Shown: positions 36,422 to 48,281, counted from the stretch's first letter. The stretch is DNA of 64,000 bases from Pseudomonas sp. MM223 (GCA_947090765.1 OX352322.1:1383501-1447500); one strand, 5' to 3'. A program made the numbers and translations. Notes: generated by a model from the sequence alone, not told the origin.

Positions 36422-37699
36422 GTGGACGAATACCAGCAAACCATCCGCGCCCTGTCCGACCGCATCGTCGCGGCACAGACCCCGATCCGGGTGCTGGACG
36501 CGGTGAAGTGGGACGACAACATTCGTCAGGGTTTCCTCAAGGCCAAAGGCAAGGAGCCGCCAGCGGTCGACCGCGCCTACTACCAATCGCGCCCGCTGTC
36601 GTTCGACTCCGGCGCGGTGAAGGCCGAGTTTCAGGGCATCGAGCGTGACATCATCCGCCAGCTCGGCCAGTTCAACCCGGTCGGGCAGATCATGAAGCGC
36701 ATGTGCCGCGAGTACCGCATGGTGGTGCGTATGCTTGAGGCGCGCGGTACCGAGGACTTCGGCCTCATCTCCCAGGAGCTGTATGGCGCTGCCTCCGATG
36801 CCTTCCATGCCGGTGACCCGACCCTGGCTGACCTCGGCCTGATGCTGTCGGACTACCTGAACAATATCGATGGCCGTGGCGACCTGAAGGACGAGCCGAA
36901 GAACCTCACTGCCAAGGAGGCTGTGGAAATTCTTCAGCGCCGGCTGAACAAGGTGTTCGGTGAAGCCGAGGAAACCATCCGCGTGTTCGAGTCCGACGGT
37001 ATCGTCGCCGATGCCGCGGCCGGCGCCGACTACATCAAGGTGCGTGCCGATGCCATGTTCAACGCCCGTGACGTACGCGCCCTGGAGGTGCACGAAGGGC
37101 TGGTGCACGTCGGCACCACGCTCAATGGCCTGAACCAGCCAATTTGCACCTTCCTGGCCAAGGGCCCGCCCTCGTCGACGGTAACCCAGGAAGGCCTGGC
37201 TATCCTCATGGAGGTGATTGCCTTTGCCTCCTACCCCAGCCGCCTGCGCAAGCTCACCAACCGTACCCGCGCCATTCACATGGTCGAAGAGGGCGCCGAT
37301 TTCCTTCAGGTGTTCAATTTCTTCCGCGAGCAGGGCTTCGAGATGGCGCAGAGCTACAGCAACGCCAGCCGGGTGTTCCGCGGCTCGGTGCCCAATGGCC
37401 TGCCATTCACCAAGGACTTGTCCTACCTCAAGGGCTTCATCATGGTTTACAACTACATTCAGTTGGCCGTGAAAAAGGGCAAGCTCGAACAGATCCCGCT
37501 GCTGTTCTGTGGCAAAACCACCCTGGAAGACATGCGCACATTGCGCCAGCTGGTCGAGGAGGGGCTGGTCGAGCCGCCCAAGTACCTGCCCGAGCAGTTC
37601 CGCGACCTTAACGCGCTGTCGGCCTGGATGTGCTTCTCCAACTTCCTCAACCACCTGAGCCTGGACCGTATTGAAGCCGACTACGCGAACATTCTCTGA
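36422..37699 (+). CDS. DUF1704 / QEGLA-motif family protein (putative metallopeptidase-like)
   Basis: This 425-residue protein carries the namesake QEGLA motif in STVTQEGLAILMEVIAFASY (about residues 235-255). The segment ALEVHEGLVHVGTTLNG just before it contains HEGLVH, reminiscent of a zinc HExxH-type site. The family has been annotated as flavohaemoglobin-expression-modulating, on thin evidence; some members (MATCAP-like in eukaryotes) are metallopeptidases. The start is a GTG at 36422 after AGGAG. It overlaps the downstream hydrolase gene by 29 bases. Substrate unknown. Confidence 0.82.
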   Translation: MDEYQQTIRALSDRIVAAQTPIRVLDAVKWDDNIRQGFLKAKGKEPPAVDRAYYQSRPLSFDSGAVKAEFQGIERDIIRQLGQFNPVGQIMKRMCREYRMVVRMLEARGTEDFGLISQELYGAASDAFHAGDPTLADLGLMLSDYLNNIDGRGDLKDEPKNLTAKEAVEILQRRLNKVFGEAEETIRVFESDGIVADAAAGADYIKVRADAMFNARDVRALEVHEGLVHVGTTLNGLNQPICTFLAKGPPSSTVTQEGLAILMEVIAFASYPSRLRKLTNRTRAIHMVEEGADFLQVFNFFREQGFEMAQSYSNASRVFRGSVPNGLPFTKDLSYLKGFIMVYNYIQLAVKKGKLEQIPLLFCGKTTLEDMRTLRQLVEEGLVEPPKYLPEQFRDLNALSAWMCFSNFLNHLSLDRIEADYANIL

Positions 37700-38594
37700 G
37701 TGCTGCCGCCTGCTGGCCCTGGGTTTGGTCCTGCTGGGCCTTGGTGGCTGCAGCAGCCTGCTGTTCTACCCCGAGCGTGGCCAGGCCTTTACGCCTGAGC
37801 GGGCCAAGCTCGACTACCGCGATGTCACTCTTGTCACGTCGGACGGGCTGCGCCTGCACGGCTGGTGGTTGCCGGCCAAGGCCGGTGTCGAGGTCAAGGG
37901 CACGGTACTGCACTTGCACGGCAACGGCGGCAACCTGCCGGGGCACCTGGGTGGCAGCTACTGGCTGCCGGAGCAGGGCTATCAGGTGCTGATGATCGAT
38001 TATCGAGGCTATGGCTTGTCGCAGGGGACGCCGAGCCTGCCAGCAGTGTACGAAGATATCGCCGCCGCCATGGCCTGGCTGGACCAGGCGCCCGAGGTAA
38101 AAGGCAAGCCGCTGGTGCTGCTGGGGCAAAGCCTGGGTGGCGCCATGGTCATTCACTACCTGGCGGCCCACCCCGAGCAGCGCCAGCGCTTCAGTGCGTT
38201 GGTGTTCGATGGCGTGCCGGCCAGCTACCGGTCTGTCGGGCGCTTTGCCCTCAGCACGTCGTGGATGACCTGGCCGTTGCAGGTGCCGCTGTCTTGGCTG
38301 GTGCCGGACGGCGACAGCGCAATCCATTCGATCAAGCAACTGAGCAGCTCACCCAAGCTGTTTTTCCACAGCATTGACGACAACCTGGTGCCGATGGAAA
38401 ACGGCATCCGCCTGTATCAGCACGCGCCACCACCGCGGGTGCTGCAACTGACCCGAGGTGGCCACGTGCAGACCTTCGCCGACCCCACGTGGCGCCAGGT
38501 GATGCTGCGTTTCCTTGACGACCCCAGCCATTTCAACGGCCTGCGGCGCCTGGCCGAAGTGCCCAATTACCCTGACGAGAAGAACACGCAATGA
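37671..38594 (+). CDS. Alpha/beta-hydrolase, lipoprotein form (BEM46/YfhR-like)
   Basis: This 307-residue protein has a signal sequence ending at a lipobox (VLLGLGGCSSLLF, Cys at about 27). An alpha/beta-hydrolase fold follows, with oxyanion region VLHLHGNGGNLPGH, nucleophile elbow LLGQSLGGAMVIHYL, an Asp in FFHSIDDNLVP and the His in LTRGGHVQTF. It is probably an envelope-anchored esterase or peptidase. It overlaps the DUF1704 gene by 29 bases and the next gene by 4, so the three genes form a tightly coupled set. Confidence 0.88.
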   Translation: MKPTTRTFSECCRLLALGLVLLGLGGCSSLLFYPERGQAFTPERAKLDYRDVTLVTSDGLRLHGWWLPAKAGVEVKGTVLHLHGNGGNLPGHLGGSYWLPEQGYQVLMIDYRGYGLSQGTPSLPAVYEDIAAAMAWLDQAPEVKGKPLVLLGQSLGGAMVIHYLAAHPEQRQRFSALVFDGVPASYRSVGRFALSTSWMTWPLQVPLSWLVPDGDSAIHSIKQLSSSPKLFFHSIDDNLVPMENGIRLYQHAPPPRVLQLTRGGHVQTFADPTWRQVMLRFLDDPSHFNGLRRLAEVPNYPDEKNTQ

Positions 38595-38917
38595 GTGAAG
38601 AACGCAACGCCATCCCGCTGATCCTGACCGGCGTCGGCAGCATCATCGTGACGGTGGGGGCCTTGTGGTACTACGGTTACCTGCATTTCGCCAAACCCGA
38701 GGATGCCCTGTTGCTGCAGGACTTCACCATGCTCAAGACCATCCCGGGCGAGGACTACAAGGTGTCGCTGGACCCGGCGCCGCAAGTGGCCCAGTGCGTC
38801 GATGGCGTGCTGGTGCTGTTCGACACTGAGCAGAAAGGCCTGACCGGCGTGCTGGTGGACAACCGTAAGCGTGCGGTGCGCTGCATGGGCGAGGAAACCC
38901 CGCAGCAGGTGAAGTGA
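38591..38917 (+). CDS. Small membrane-anchored hypothetical protein
   Basis: This 108-residue protein has a single hydrophobic helix near the N-terminus (about 8-28, IPLILTGVGSIIVTVGALWY) and a soluble C-terminal domain with two cysteines (VAQCVDGVL; AVRCMGEE) that could pair in the periplasm. Its ATG overlaps the stop of the hydrolase gene (ATGA), so it is translationally coupled. No family is recognised; it is probably an accessory to the hydrolase. Confidence 0.72.
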   Translation: MSEERNAIPLILTGVGSIIVTVGALWYYGYLHFAKPEDALLLQDFTMLKTIPGEDYKVSLDPAPQVAQCVDGVLVLFDTEQKGLTGVLVDNRKRAVRCMGEETPQQVK

Positions 38918-38940
38918 GCCAACCGATTCAGCGTCTGTTA

Positions 38941-39035
38941 GGGCCCTTCCGCGGCTAAAGCCGCTCCCACAGGTACTGCGTAAAGCCCGAATTTGACGCG
39001 GTCCCTGTGGGAGCGGCTTTGGCCGCGAGGAGGCC
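38941..39035. repeat. Paired inverted REP element (CGGCTAAAGCCGCTCCCAC variant)
   Basis: GGGCCCTTCCGCGGCTAAAGCCGCTCCCAC faces GTGGGAGCGGCTTTGGCCGC. It is a third sequence variant, intermediate between the two common families, and lies between convergent genes. Confidence 0.9.
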
Positions 39036-39061
39036 CGAGCAGGTCATGAAAGACTGCCAGG

Positions 39062-39379
39062 TCATTTCAGGCGTGAACGGGCAGAATCGTAAATATCGCT
39101 TCGCTCTCGCTTGCCTACCGCGATGACGATCACCACCACGCGCTGATCGAAAACCCGATAAACCAACCGATAACCAGCTGACCGCAGCTTGATCTTGTAG
39201 CAGTCCGGCATGCCGGAAAGTTTGTCTTTCTCCACCCTGGGCTGAGCCAATCGCTCCTTCAGCTTTCTCGCGAACTGAACCTGCAATGCGCCATCGAGCT
39301 TTTGAAATTCCTTCCTTGCCCGCACATCGAATTCAAGGTCGTAGCTTTTTGCTTCCTTCGGCTTCGGCGATGAGCTCAT
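39062..39379 (-). CDS. RelE/ParE-family toxin
   Basis: This 105-residue protein has a RelE-superfamily core: YDLEFDVRARKEFQKLDGAL, then KLSGMPDCYKIKLRSAGYRL and VYRVFDQRVVVIVIAVGKR. It most resembles ribosome-dependent RelE-type mRNA interferases, with the basic residues near the C-terminus (KRERSDIY). The start at 39379 lies 47 bases inside the antitoxin gene, an unusually long overlap. A later start would trim the Lys-rich N-terminus, but no ATG fits better. Confidence 0.88.
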   Translation of the reverse strand: MSSSPKPKEAKSYDLEFDVRARKEFQKLDGALQVQFARKLKERLAQPRVEKDKLSGMPDCYKIKLRSAGYRLVYRVFDQRVVVIVIAVGKRERSDIYDSARSRLK

Positions 39380-39617
39380 CGATATCCACTCTCACGGTAG
39401 GCCCACCACGCCGCTGACGGACAAGCTCAGCCAGTTGCATGTCGTCGATCAATTCCATCATCGCTTCATACCGTTCTGGCGGAACCGCATAGAAAGCCGG
39501 TTCGTTGCGATTGAGGATGACCACGGTTTCACCGGCAGCTTCGCGGATAGTGCCCATAGGGTCTTTCTTGAGGTCTGTGATGGATGCTGCCAGATCGGCA
39601 AGAACCGGATAGGTCAT
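39333..39617 (-). CDS. RelB/Phd-family antitoxin
   Basis: This 94-residue Phd/YefM-type protein's N-terminal DNA-binding part reads ITDLKKDPMGTIREAAGETV followed by VILNRNEPAFYAVPPERYEA, the family signature. The C-terminal tail (VRVDIDELIAEAEGSKKLRP) would wrap the toxin. The ATG at 39617 is chosen because it begins the conserved region; a longer frame to 39722 adds untypical residues. Upstream, a tandem repeat (39669-39694) could be its operator. Confidence 0.87.
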   Translation of the reverse strand: MTYPVLADLAASITDLKKDPMGTIREAAGETVVILNRNEPAFYAVPPERYEAMMELIDDMQLAELVRQRRGGPTVRVDIDELIAEAEGSKKLRP

Positions 39618-39668
39618 AGTTGTATCAACCGATGAGTGTGATTGGCGGTGATGAAAGTGTAGTGCCTC

Positions 39669-39694
39669 AAAGAGTGCTTTTAAAGGTGCTTTTT
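39669..39694. repeat. Tandem AAAG(A)GTGCTTTT repeat upstream of the antitoxin gene
   Basis: AAAGAGTGCTTTT is followed at once by AAAGGTGCTTTTT, two near-identical 13-base units about 50 bases upstream of the antitoxin start. The position suits an autoregulatory binding site or promoter elements, but neither is proven. Confidence 0.45.
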
Positions 39695-39707
39695 GGTCGC
39701 GGCGCAT

Positions 39708-39734
39708 GAAAAACCCCGCCATGAAGGCGGGGTT
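39708..39734 (-). terminator. Intrinsic terminator of the OmpA-like/DUF4398 operon
   Basis: On the minus strand, AACCCCGCC-TTCAT-GGCGGGGTT is followed by TTTC. The perfect 9-bp stem lies 17 bases after the OmpA-like stop codon. Confidence 0.92.
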
Positions 39735-39750
39735 CCGGGTTCAGTCAGCC

Positions 39751-40542
39751 TTACTGCTGCGCTTGGCTCACCGCACGCGGTGCTACCGGCTGGTTGTCGT
39801 TGGAGATGGTCACCTCCACCCGACGGTTTTGCGCACGGCCCGAGTTGCTGCCGTTGTCCGCTACCGGGTACTCCTTGCCATAGCCTTGGGAAACGATACG
39901 CGCCGGGTCGACGCCGGCACGTACCAGTGCCATGCGTACGCTGTTGGCACGGCGCTCGGACAGGGTCTGGTTGTAGTTGGCCGAGCCGACGCTGTCGGTG
40001 TAGCCCTCGACAATCACCTTGCGCTCCGGGTTTTCCTGGAGGAACTGGGCCAGCTTGGTGACGTTCGGGTAGGCGTTGCTCTTGAGCTCGGCCTTGTTGA
40101 AGTCGAACAGCACATCGCCAAAGGTCACCAGCGTACCGCGGTCGGTCTGCTTGGCGTTGAGGCTGTCCTGCAGCTTGGCGATCTGCGCGTCGCGGGCGTC
40201 CAGCTTGGCCTGTGCACGTTGGGCCGAGGCACTTTTCAGTTCGCCTTCGGCGGTGCGCAGGGCAATGGTCTGCTTGGCCACTTCAACACGCTGGTTGGTC
40301 AGGTAGGCCAGTTGGTCGACCTGCTTCTGGTCCTCACGGTCCATGAAGGCCTTGTCGGCTTTGTTCAGCCAGTCCTGGGCGTCCTTGGTCTCCAGTGCCG
40401 CGACCTTGCTCGATTGCGGGTCGCTTTGCAGCGAGGAGAAGTTGGTGCGGGCCGCTTCGAGGTTGGCGTTAGGGTCGTGCGAGCAGGCTGCAAGACCAAC
40501 GCTGAGGGCCAGCAGGGCGGGAATCATGACGAAATTGCGCAT
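39751..40542 (-). CDS. OmpA-family peptidoglycan-binding lipoprotein
   Basis: This 263-residue protein has a lipoprotein signal (LLALSVGLAAC, Cys about 20) and a coiled-coil-like middle rich in Ala, Gln and Lys (about 60-140). A C-terminal OmpA/MotB domain (about 145-250) carries VTFGDVLFDFNKAEL and VEGYTDSVGSANYNQTLSER; its Asp/Arg residues bind diaminopimelate in the cell wall. The ATG at 40542 has AAGGA upstream at a sensible spacing; an earlier ATG would sit on the Shine-Dalgarno. It is cotranscribed with the DUF4398 gene 50 bases upstream. Confidence 0.9.
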   Translation of the reverse strand: MRNFVMIPALLALSVGLAACSHDPNANLEAARTNFSSLQSDPQSSKVAALETKDAQDWLNKADKAFMDREDQKQVDQLAYLTNQRVEVAKQTIALRTAEGELKSASAQRAQAKLDARDAQIAKLQDSLNAKQTDRGTLVTFGDVLFDFNKAELKSNAYPNVTKLAQFLQENPERKVIVEGYTDSVGSANYNQTLSERRANSVRMALVRAGVDPARIVSQGYGKEYPVADNGSNSGRAQNRRVEVTISNDNQPVAPRAVSQAQQ

Positions 40543-40592
40543 AGTGTTCATCCTTTGATCGTGTGCGAAAGCTGAGGTTGGCGGGGCAGGGC

Positions 40593-41006
40593 TCACTGAG
40601 CGCTGCGCAGGCCTTCCTCACGTACGTCCTGAACGCCCTGACGGGCATCCTGCACGGCCTTCTGGGCCTTGGCCGCCTGGGCCTTGCGTTCGGCCAGGCG
40701 TGCGTCCCATTCGGCTTGCTGGGCCAGCAGTTTTGCTTCGTCATACTTCTTGTCATGCATGGCAATCTCGGCCTGCTTGAACTTGTCCTGGGCCGCTTTC
40801 ATCTCAACGGCGGCAAACTCGGTACCGCCAGCACTGACGGCAGCGTTCACCGCGGACTGGGTAACGGCATACTGCTCGGTAGGCGGGTTGCCCGCACAGC
40901 CGGCCAGGACCAGGCTACTGCCCAGGGCCAGCGCGGCCAGCTTGAACCCGCGCACATGAGTGGATGACAGTTTGCTAGTGCGGGTCTTCATGGTGGTCAG
41001 TTCCAT
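40593..41006 (-). CDS. DUF4398-family lipoprotein
   Basis: This 137-residue protein has a lipoprotein signal (LAALALGSSLVLAGC, Cys about 36) and a helical, coiled-coil-prone mature part (FAAVEMKAAQDKFKQAEIAM, then Ala/Lys/Gln/Glu-rich to the end). DUF4398 proteins typically sit next to an OmpA-domain lipoprotein, as here, and the pair may form an envelope scaffold. The ATG at 41006 follows AGGAG by seven bases. Function unproven. Confidence 0.83.
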   Translation of the reverse strand: MELTTMKTRTSKLSSTHVRGFKLAALALGSSLVLAGCAGNPPTEQYAVTQSAVNAAVSAGGTEFAAVEMKAAQDKFKQAEIAMHDKKYDEAKLLAQQAEWDARLAERKAQAAKAQKAVQDARQGVQDVREEGLRSAQ

Positions 41007-41192
41007 TGGATCACTCCTGATTACGACGATGTCCGTAGCAGTCCATCGCTTGTTCCCTGACAAAACCGCGCGCTTCAGCTCAACGGTGCACGAGGGCAGT
41101 GTGCAGGGTTTTAGCGTGATGGCTATTGGCTCCGACTCGACCGTTTTTGGAATGGTTCAGAAAAAAATGCACTAAGCGAGGAATTATTTCTG

Positions 41193-41206
41193 ACTGATCG
41201 GTCAGT
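41193..41206. other. Dyad ACTGATCGGTCAGT
   Basis: This perfect 5-4-5 inverted repeat lies in the 276-base gap upstream of the DUF4398 gene. It resembles a regulator half-site pair, but no specific factor is evident. The rest of this gap holds the probable promoter of the DUF4398-OmpA operon. Confidence 0.35.
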
Positions 41207-41242
41207 GAGGGCTGGCCGGAACTTTCGCGGGCTGGAGCGGTA

Positions 41243-41267
41243 TTCCGGGCCTTGGCGGGGCCCGGAA
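41243..41267 (-). terminator. GC-rich stem-loop after the pilin-assembly-like gene
   Basis: TTCCGGGCC pairs with GGCCCGGAA across a 7-base loop, just downstream of the minus-strand gene ending at 41283. No T-tract follows, so termination strength is uncertain. Confidence 0.45.
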
Positions 41268-41282
41268 CGGTAGGGCGGGTGG

Positions 41283-41627
41283 TTATCTTTCGCTGTCGTC
41301 GCCGGTGGTGCTCAGGCTGTGCAGGTGCTGTCGCGAAAGGGACAGAAAGCGGGGGGTAGAGCCGATATCTTCGTACAGCGGGTCGCCTTCTTCATCGGTG
41401 GCGATGACCTGCCGGCCCTGTACATAGGGGAAGCTGGCTTCCAGCTCTTCGAGGGCGGCCGCCACCAGTTCGCCGAGCAGTTCTTCGGCGGTGCGCTTGG
41501 GGTACATGTCGATCAGCGCGGCCAGGCGCGCCTCGGACTCCAGGTCCAGATGCAATACATGGCCCGTGCGGCTGAGAGTACCGGCGGCATTCTGTTCCCA
41601 GTGCTGGGCGAGTTCACGGATTTTCAT
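41283..41627 (-). CDS. Small conserved Pseudomonas protein (annotated as pilin-assembly-like)
   Basis: This 114-residue acidic cytoplasmic protein has no signal peptide or membrane segment. The central region ARLAALIDMYPKRTAEELLG and the tail DPLYEDIGSTPRFLSLSRQH look conserved. From memory, related proteins are annotated as pilin-assembly or type 1 pili tip components without strong evidence, and no pilus genes lie nearby. It faces away from ppc. I would treat it as unknown function. Confidence 0.7.
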   Translation of the reverse strand: MKIRELAQHWEQNAAGTLSRTGHVLHLDLESEARLAALIDMYPKRTAEELLGELVAAALEELEASFPYVQGRQVIATDEEGDPLYEDIGSTPRFLSLSRQHLHSLSTTGDDSER

Positions 41628-41824
41628 GATGACCTCTGTTGACGCCTGCTAAGGCTGCATTGCATGGGAGTGCTTGCTTTCACTTTAGTTTGCTTTGGCT
41701 GATCGCGGCTTGCCATTGCCGCTCGGCTGGGGGCACTCTTTGGGGTGAATACTGCGCTCCCACAGGGATCGCGTGAAGGCTGAAAGGGATGCAGTGCGCC
41801 AGAAGCGCGCCTAAGTGAGGGCCA

Positions 41825-45372
<3,548 letters not shown>

Positions 45373-45380
45373 CGCACATC

Positions 45381-45413
45381 GACAACGGCCCGCTTGCGGG
45401 CCGTTGTCGTTTA
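45381..45413 (+). terminator. Intrinsic terminator after adk
   Basis: GACAACGGCCCGC pairs with GCGGGCCGTTGTC across a tight loop, followed by GTTTAT. The stem starts 8 bases after the adk stop; the T-tract is short. Confidence 0.75.
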
Positions 45414-45451
45414 TACTGGCGCTCTTTTCCCTGCACCTGGATACCCGTTCG

Positions 45452-46126
45452 ATGACCACCCTGCTGGCCCTGGATACCGCCACCGAAGCCTGTTCCGTTG
45501 CGTTGCTGCATGACGGCAAGGTAACCAGCCATTACGAGGTGATCCCGCGTCAGCACGCGCAGAAGCTGCTGCCGATGATCAAGCAGTTGCTGGCCGAATC
45601 CGGCGTTGCACTGAATGCGCTGGATGCCATCGCCTTTGGCCGTGGCCCGGGTGCCTTCACTGGCGTGCGCATTGCCATTGGTGTGGTCCAGGGCCTGGCT
45701 TTTGCGCTGGAGCGCCCGGTGCTACCTGTGTCCAACCTGGCGGCACTGGCCCAAGGGGCGTTGCGCGAGCAGGGCGTGCAGCAGGTGGCAGCCGCCATCG
45801 ATGCCCGCATGGATGAAGTGTACTGGGGCTGCTACCAGGCCACGGCGGGCGAAATGCGCCTGGTTGGCCGCGAAGCGGTGTTGCCGCCCGAGCAGGTTGC
45901 TTTGCCGACAGGCAGCAATGGCGAGTGGTTCGGTGCCGGTACTGGCTGGGGCTATGCCGAACGCCTGGCGGTACAGGTGGCGGCCAGCAACCCAGGTGCC
46001 TTGCCCAATGCCCTGGACGTTCTCAGCCTGGCCACCTTCGCCTGGGCGCGTGGCGAGGCAATCGTCGCCGAGCAGGCGCAACCTGTATATCTGCGCGATA
46101 ATGTAGCTACGCCCAAGAAGCACTGA
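45452..46126 (+). CDS. tsaB: tRNA threonylcarbamoyladenosine biosynthesis protein TsaB
   Basis: This 224-residue ASKHA-fold protein is the TsaD partner needed for t6A37 formation on ANN-decoding tRNAs. The N-terminal MTTLLALDTATEACSVALL and the region FGRGPGAFTGVRIAIGVVQG (about 63-82) are family hallmarks. The ATG at 45452 gives the usual start; the frame extends upstream without homology. It sits after adk, a conserved pseudomonad arrangement. Confidence 0.95.
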   Translation: MTTLLALDTATEACSVALLHDGKVTSHYEVIPRQHAQKLLPMIKQLLAESGVALNALDAIAFGRGPGAFTGVRIAIGVVQGLAFALERPVLPVSNLAALAQGALREQGVQQVAAAIDARMDEVYWGCYQATAGEMRLVGREAVLPPEQVALPTGSNGEWFGAGTGWGYAERLAVQVAASNPGALPNALDVLSLATFAWARGEAIVAEQAQPVYLRDNVATPKKH

Positions 46127-46257
46127 GTGCTGTTCGTCGGTTATCGCCGATCACGCTAAAACCTTTTGTGCGATCTGTGGTCCAGTTATCACTCAAGCAT
46201 TAGCGACGGAACACTGATGCTGTTAAATTGCCATCATTGGTCCTGAGTGCTCATGCC

Positions 46258-46548
46258 ATGCGTATCGACGGTTTCTCATCGCAGTCCTATCCGGTCAAGC
46301 GCACGCCGCGCAAGGCAGCGGCGCGTGACGAGGCCATCGATGATGCCGAGCTGATCGAAGACAGCCAGGCAGCACCCATGGAAGCCACCGCACGCCGTCG
46401 CAGCGGTGGCCTGCCAGCCCGCCAGCAAGACATGGTCTTCCCCCGCGCCCGTGACCGCCGCACCGCCACCGCACTGGCCAGCTACCTGAGCACAGCCGGC
46501 TTTACCGACTGGGACATGGAAGTACTGGGGCTCGACCTGTACATTTAG
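46258..46548 (+). CDS. Small conserved hypothetical protein
   Basis: This 96-residue, Arg/Ala-rich protein has a likely disordered N-terminal half (KRTPRKAAARDEAIDDAELI) and a more conserved C-terminal end (ALASYLSTAGFTDWDMEVLG). No signal peptide or transmembrane helix is seen. The ATG at 46258 gives the MRIDGFSSQSYP start. It ends three bases before the DUF72 gene, suggesting cotranscription. I do not recognise its family. Confidence 0.7.
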   Translation: MRIDGFSSQSYPVKRTPRKAAARDEAIDDAELIEDSQAAPMEATARRRSGGLPARQQDMVFPRARDRRTATALASYLSTAGFTDWDMEVLGLDLYI

Positions 46549-46551
46549 TGG

Positions 46552-47421
46552 ATGAGTCCATCACCACTGCCTTATTTTCTCGGTTGCCCGTCCTGGAGTG
46601 AAAACGCCTGGCGCGACTACCTGTACCCTGCCGGCGCCAGCAGCAATGAAATGCTTGGCCTCTACAGCCAGGTGTTCAACGCTGTCGAGGGCAACACCAC
46701 GTTCTACGCACGCCCCGCCCCCAGCACCATTGCGCGCTGGGTGCAGGTTATGCCCGAGCACTTTCGTTTCACCGCCAAGTTTCCCCGGGACATCAGCCAT
46801 GAGGGTGACCTGCGGGATCAGCTTGAGCCTGCCTTCGATTTCACCCGCTTGATGGCCCCGTTGGGCCAGCGTGTATCGCCGTACTGGTTGCAGTTGCCGG
46901 CCCAGTTCGGCCCCGCACGCTTGGGCGAGCTTTGCCACTTCCTTGATGAAATTGCCGTGCCAGTGGCCGTGGAGGTGCGCAACCAGGCCTTTTTCGCCAA
47001 GGGTGAAGAAGAACGCCTGCTAAACCGCCTGCTGCACGAACGTGGTGTGGAGCGCATCTGCCTCGATCCGCGAGCGCTGTTCAGTTGCACCTCCCGCGAC
47101 CCTGCCGTGCTGCACGCGCAGCAGAAGAAGCCCAAGGTGCCACCACGCCCCGCAGCCTTCAGCCAGCACCCGCAAGTGCGTTTTATCGGCCACCCGGAAC
47201 TGGAGGCCAACGAACCCTTCCTTACCCCGTGGGTAGACAAGGTCGCTGGCTGGATCGAAGAGGGCCGCAACCCCTATGTCTTCCTGCACACCTCGGACAA
47301 CCGCCTGGCAGCGGCCTTGGCTCAGCGCTTTCACCAGCGGCTGATGGCACGCCTGCCAGGCCTTTCACCTTTGCCGGAATTGCCGCGCGCCCCCGAGGTC
47401 GAACAACTGGGGCTACTCTGA
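46552..47421 (+). CDS. DUF72 (YecE-family) protein
   Basis: This 289-residue protein matches the DUF72 TIM-barrel-like family: YFLGCPSWSENAWRDYLYPA near the start, VEGNTTFYARPAPSTIARWV, FTAKFPRDISHE, and PYVFLHTSDNRLAAALAQRF at the end. The family is widespread but has no assigned reaction. It follows the small hypothetical gene closely and precedes a phosphoenolpyruvate-mutase-like gene by 29 bases. Confidence 0.9.
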   Translation: MSPSPLPYFLGCPSWSENAWRDYLYPAGASSNEMLGLYSQVFNAVEGNTTFYARPAPSTIARWVQVMPEHFRFTAKFPRDISHEGDLRDQLEPAFDFTRLMAPLGQRVSPYWLQLPAQFGPARLGELCHFLDEIAVPVAVEVRNQAFFAKGEEERLLNRLLHERGVERICLDPRALFSCTSRDPAVLHAQQKKPKVPPRPAAFSQHPQVRFIGHPELEANEPFLTPWVDKVAGWIEEGRNPYVFLHTSDNRLAAALAQRFHQRLMARLPGLSPLPELPRAPEVEQLGLL

Positions 47422-47450
47422 CCCTCTTCCTGACTGCCGGAGGTTGATCC

Positions 47451-48281
47451 ATGGATGTGCAAACCCTGCGAGCCGAAGCCTTCAAGGCGCTACACGAGCG
47501 TGACAGCGCGTTCGTCATCCCCAACCCGTGGGATGCCGGTTCCGCCAAGCTGCTGGCCAGCCTGGGCTTCGAAGCGTTGGCGACCACCAGCGCCGGCCTG
47601 GCCTTCAGCCTGGGCCGCCCGGATGCCGAAGGCGCCTTGAGCCTGGACGATACCCTTGATAACGCTGGCGAGATCGTCGATGCCACGGCCTTGCCTGTAG
47701 CGGCGGACCTTGAAAACGGCTTTGGTGACCTGCCCGAGGACTGTGCCAGGACCATTTTGCGTGCTGCCGAGGCGGGCCTGGTTGGCGGTTCCATCGAAGA
47801 TGCCAGCGGCCGTAGTGATGCGCCCATCTATGACTTCGGGTTGGCGGTGGAGCGTGTTCGGGCTGCCGTACAGGCTGCCCGTAGCCTGCCATTTCCGTTC
47901 ACCCTGTGCGCCCGGGCAGAAAACCTGTTGCATGGGCGCATGGACCTGGATGACACCATCCTGCGCCTGCAAGCCTTTGCCGAGGCCGGTGCCGATGTGC
48001 TTTACGCCCCCGGGCTGCGCACCGTGGAGGAAGTCCGTGCGGTGGTGCAGGCGGTGGCACCGCGGCCGGTAAATGTATTGATGGGCATGGCGGGGGTGTC
48101 GCTGAGCGTCAACCAGTTGCAGGACTTGGGCGTGCGCCGTATCAGCGTCGGCTCGTCGCTGGCCCGTGCCGCGCTTGGGGCCTTCCATCGGGCCGCGCTG
48201 GAAATTCGCGATGAGGGCACGTTTGGCTACGGTGAGCAGGCACTGCCGTTCGCTCAGCTCAACGACCTGTTCCGCCGCTGA
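47451..48281 (+). CDS. Isocitrate lyase/phosphoenolpyruvate mutase superfamily enzyme
   Basis: This 276-residue TIM-barrel enzyme has N-terminal FVIPNPWDAGSAKLLASLGF, the metal-binding ADLENGFGD (about 84-92), GGSIEDASG (about 110-118) and FTLCARAENLL. The KKCGH motif of true isocitrate lyase is absent. This points to the PEP mutase/oxaloacetate-decarboxylase/2-methylisocitrate-lyase-like group acting on a 2-oxo acid; the exact reaction is unclear. Its stop codon overlaps the start of the extensin-family gene by one base (48281). Confidence 0.88.
   Translation: MDVQTLRAEAFKALHERDSAFVIPNPWDAGSAKLLASLGFEALATTSAGLAFSLGRPDAEGALSLDDTLDNAGEIVDATALPVAADLENGFGDLPEDCARTILRAAEAGLVGGSIEDASGRSDAPIYDFGLAVERVRAAVQAARSLPFPFTLCARAENLLHGRMDLDDTILRLQAFAEAGADVLYAPGLRTVEEVRAVVQAVAPRPVNVLMGMAGVSLSVNQLQDLGVRRISVGSSLARAALGAFHRAALEIRDEGTFGYGEQALPFAQLNDLFRR

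Noticed and set aside
35771..37654. 627-codon minus-strand frame across the lipoprotein and DUF1704 genes
   Set aside because: It crosses a REP element and two genes that have signal peptide, lipobox or family motifs on the plus strand; not coding.
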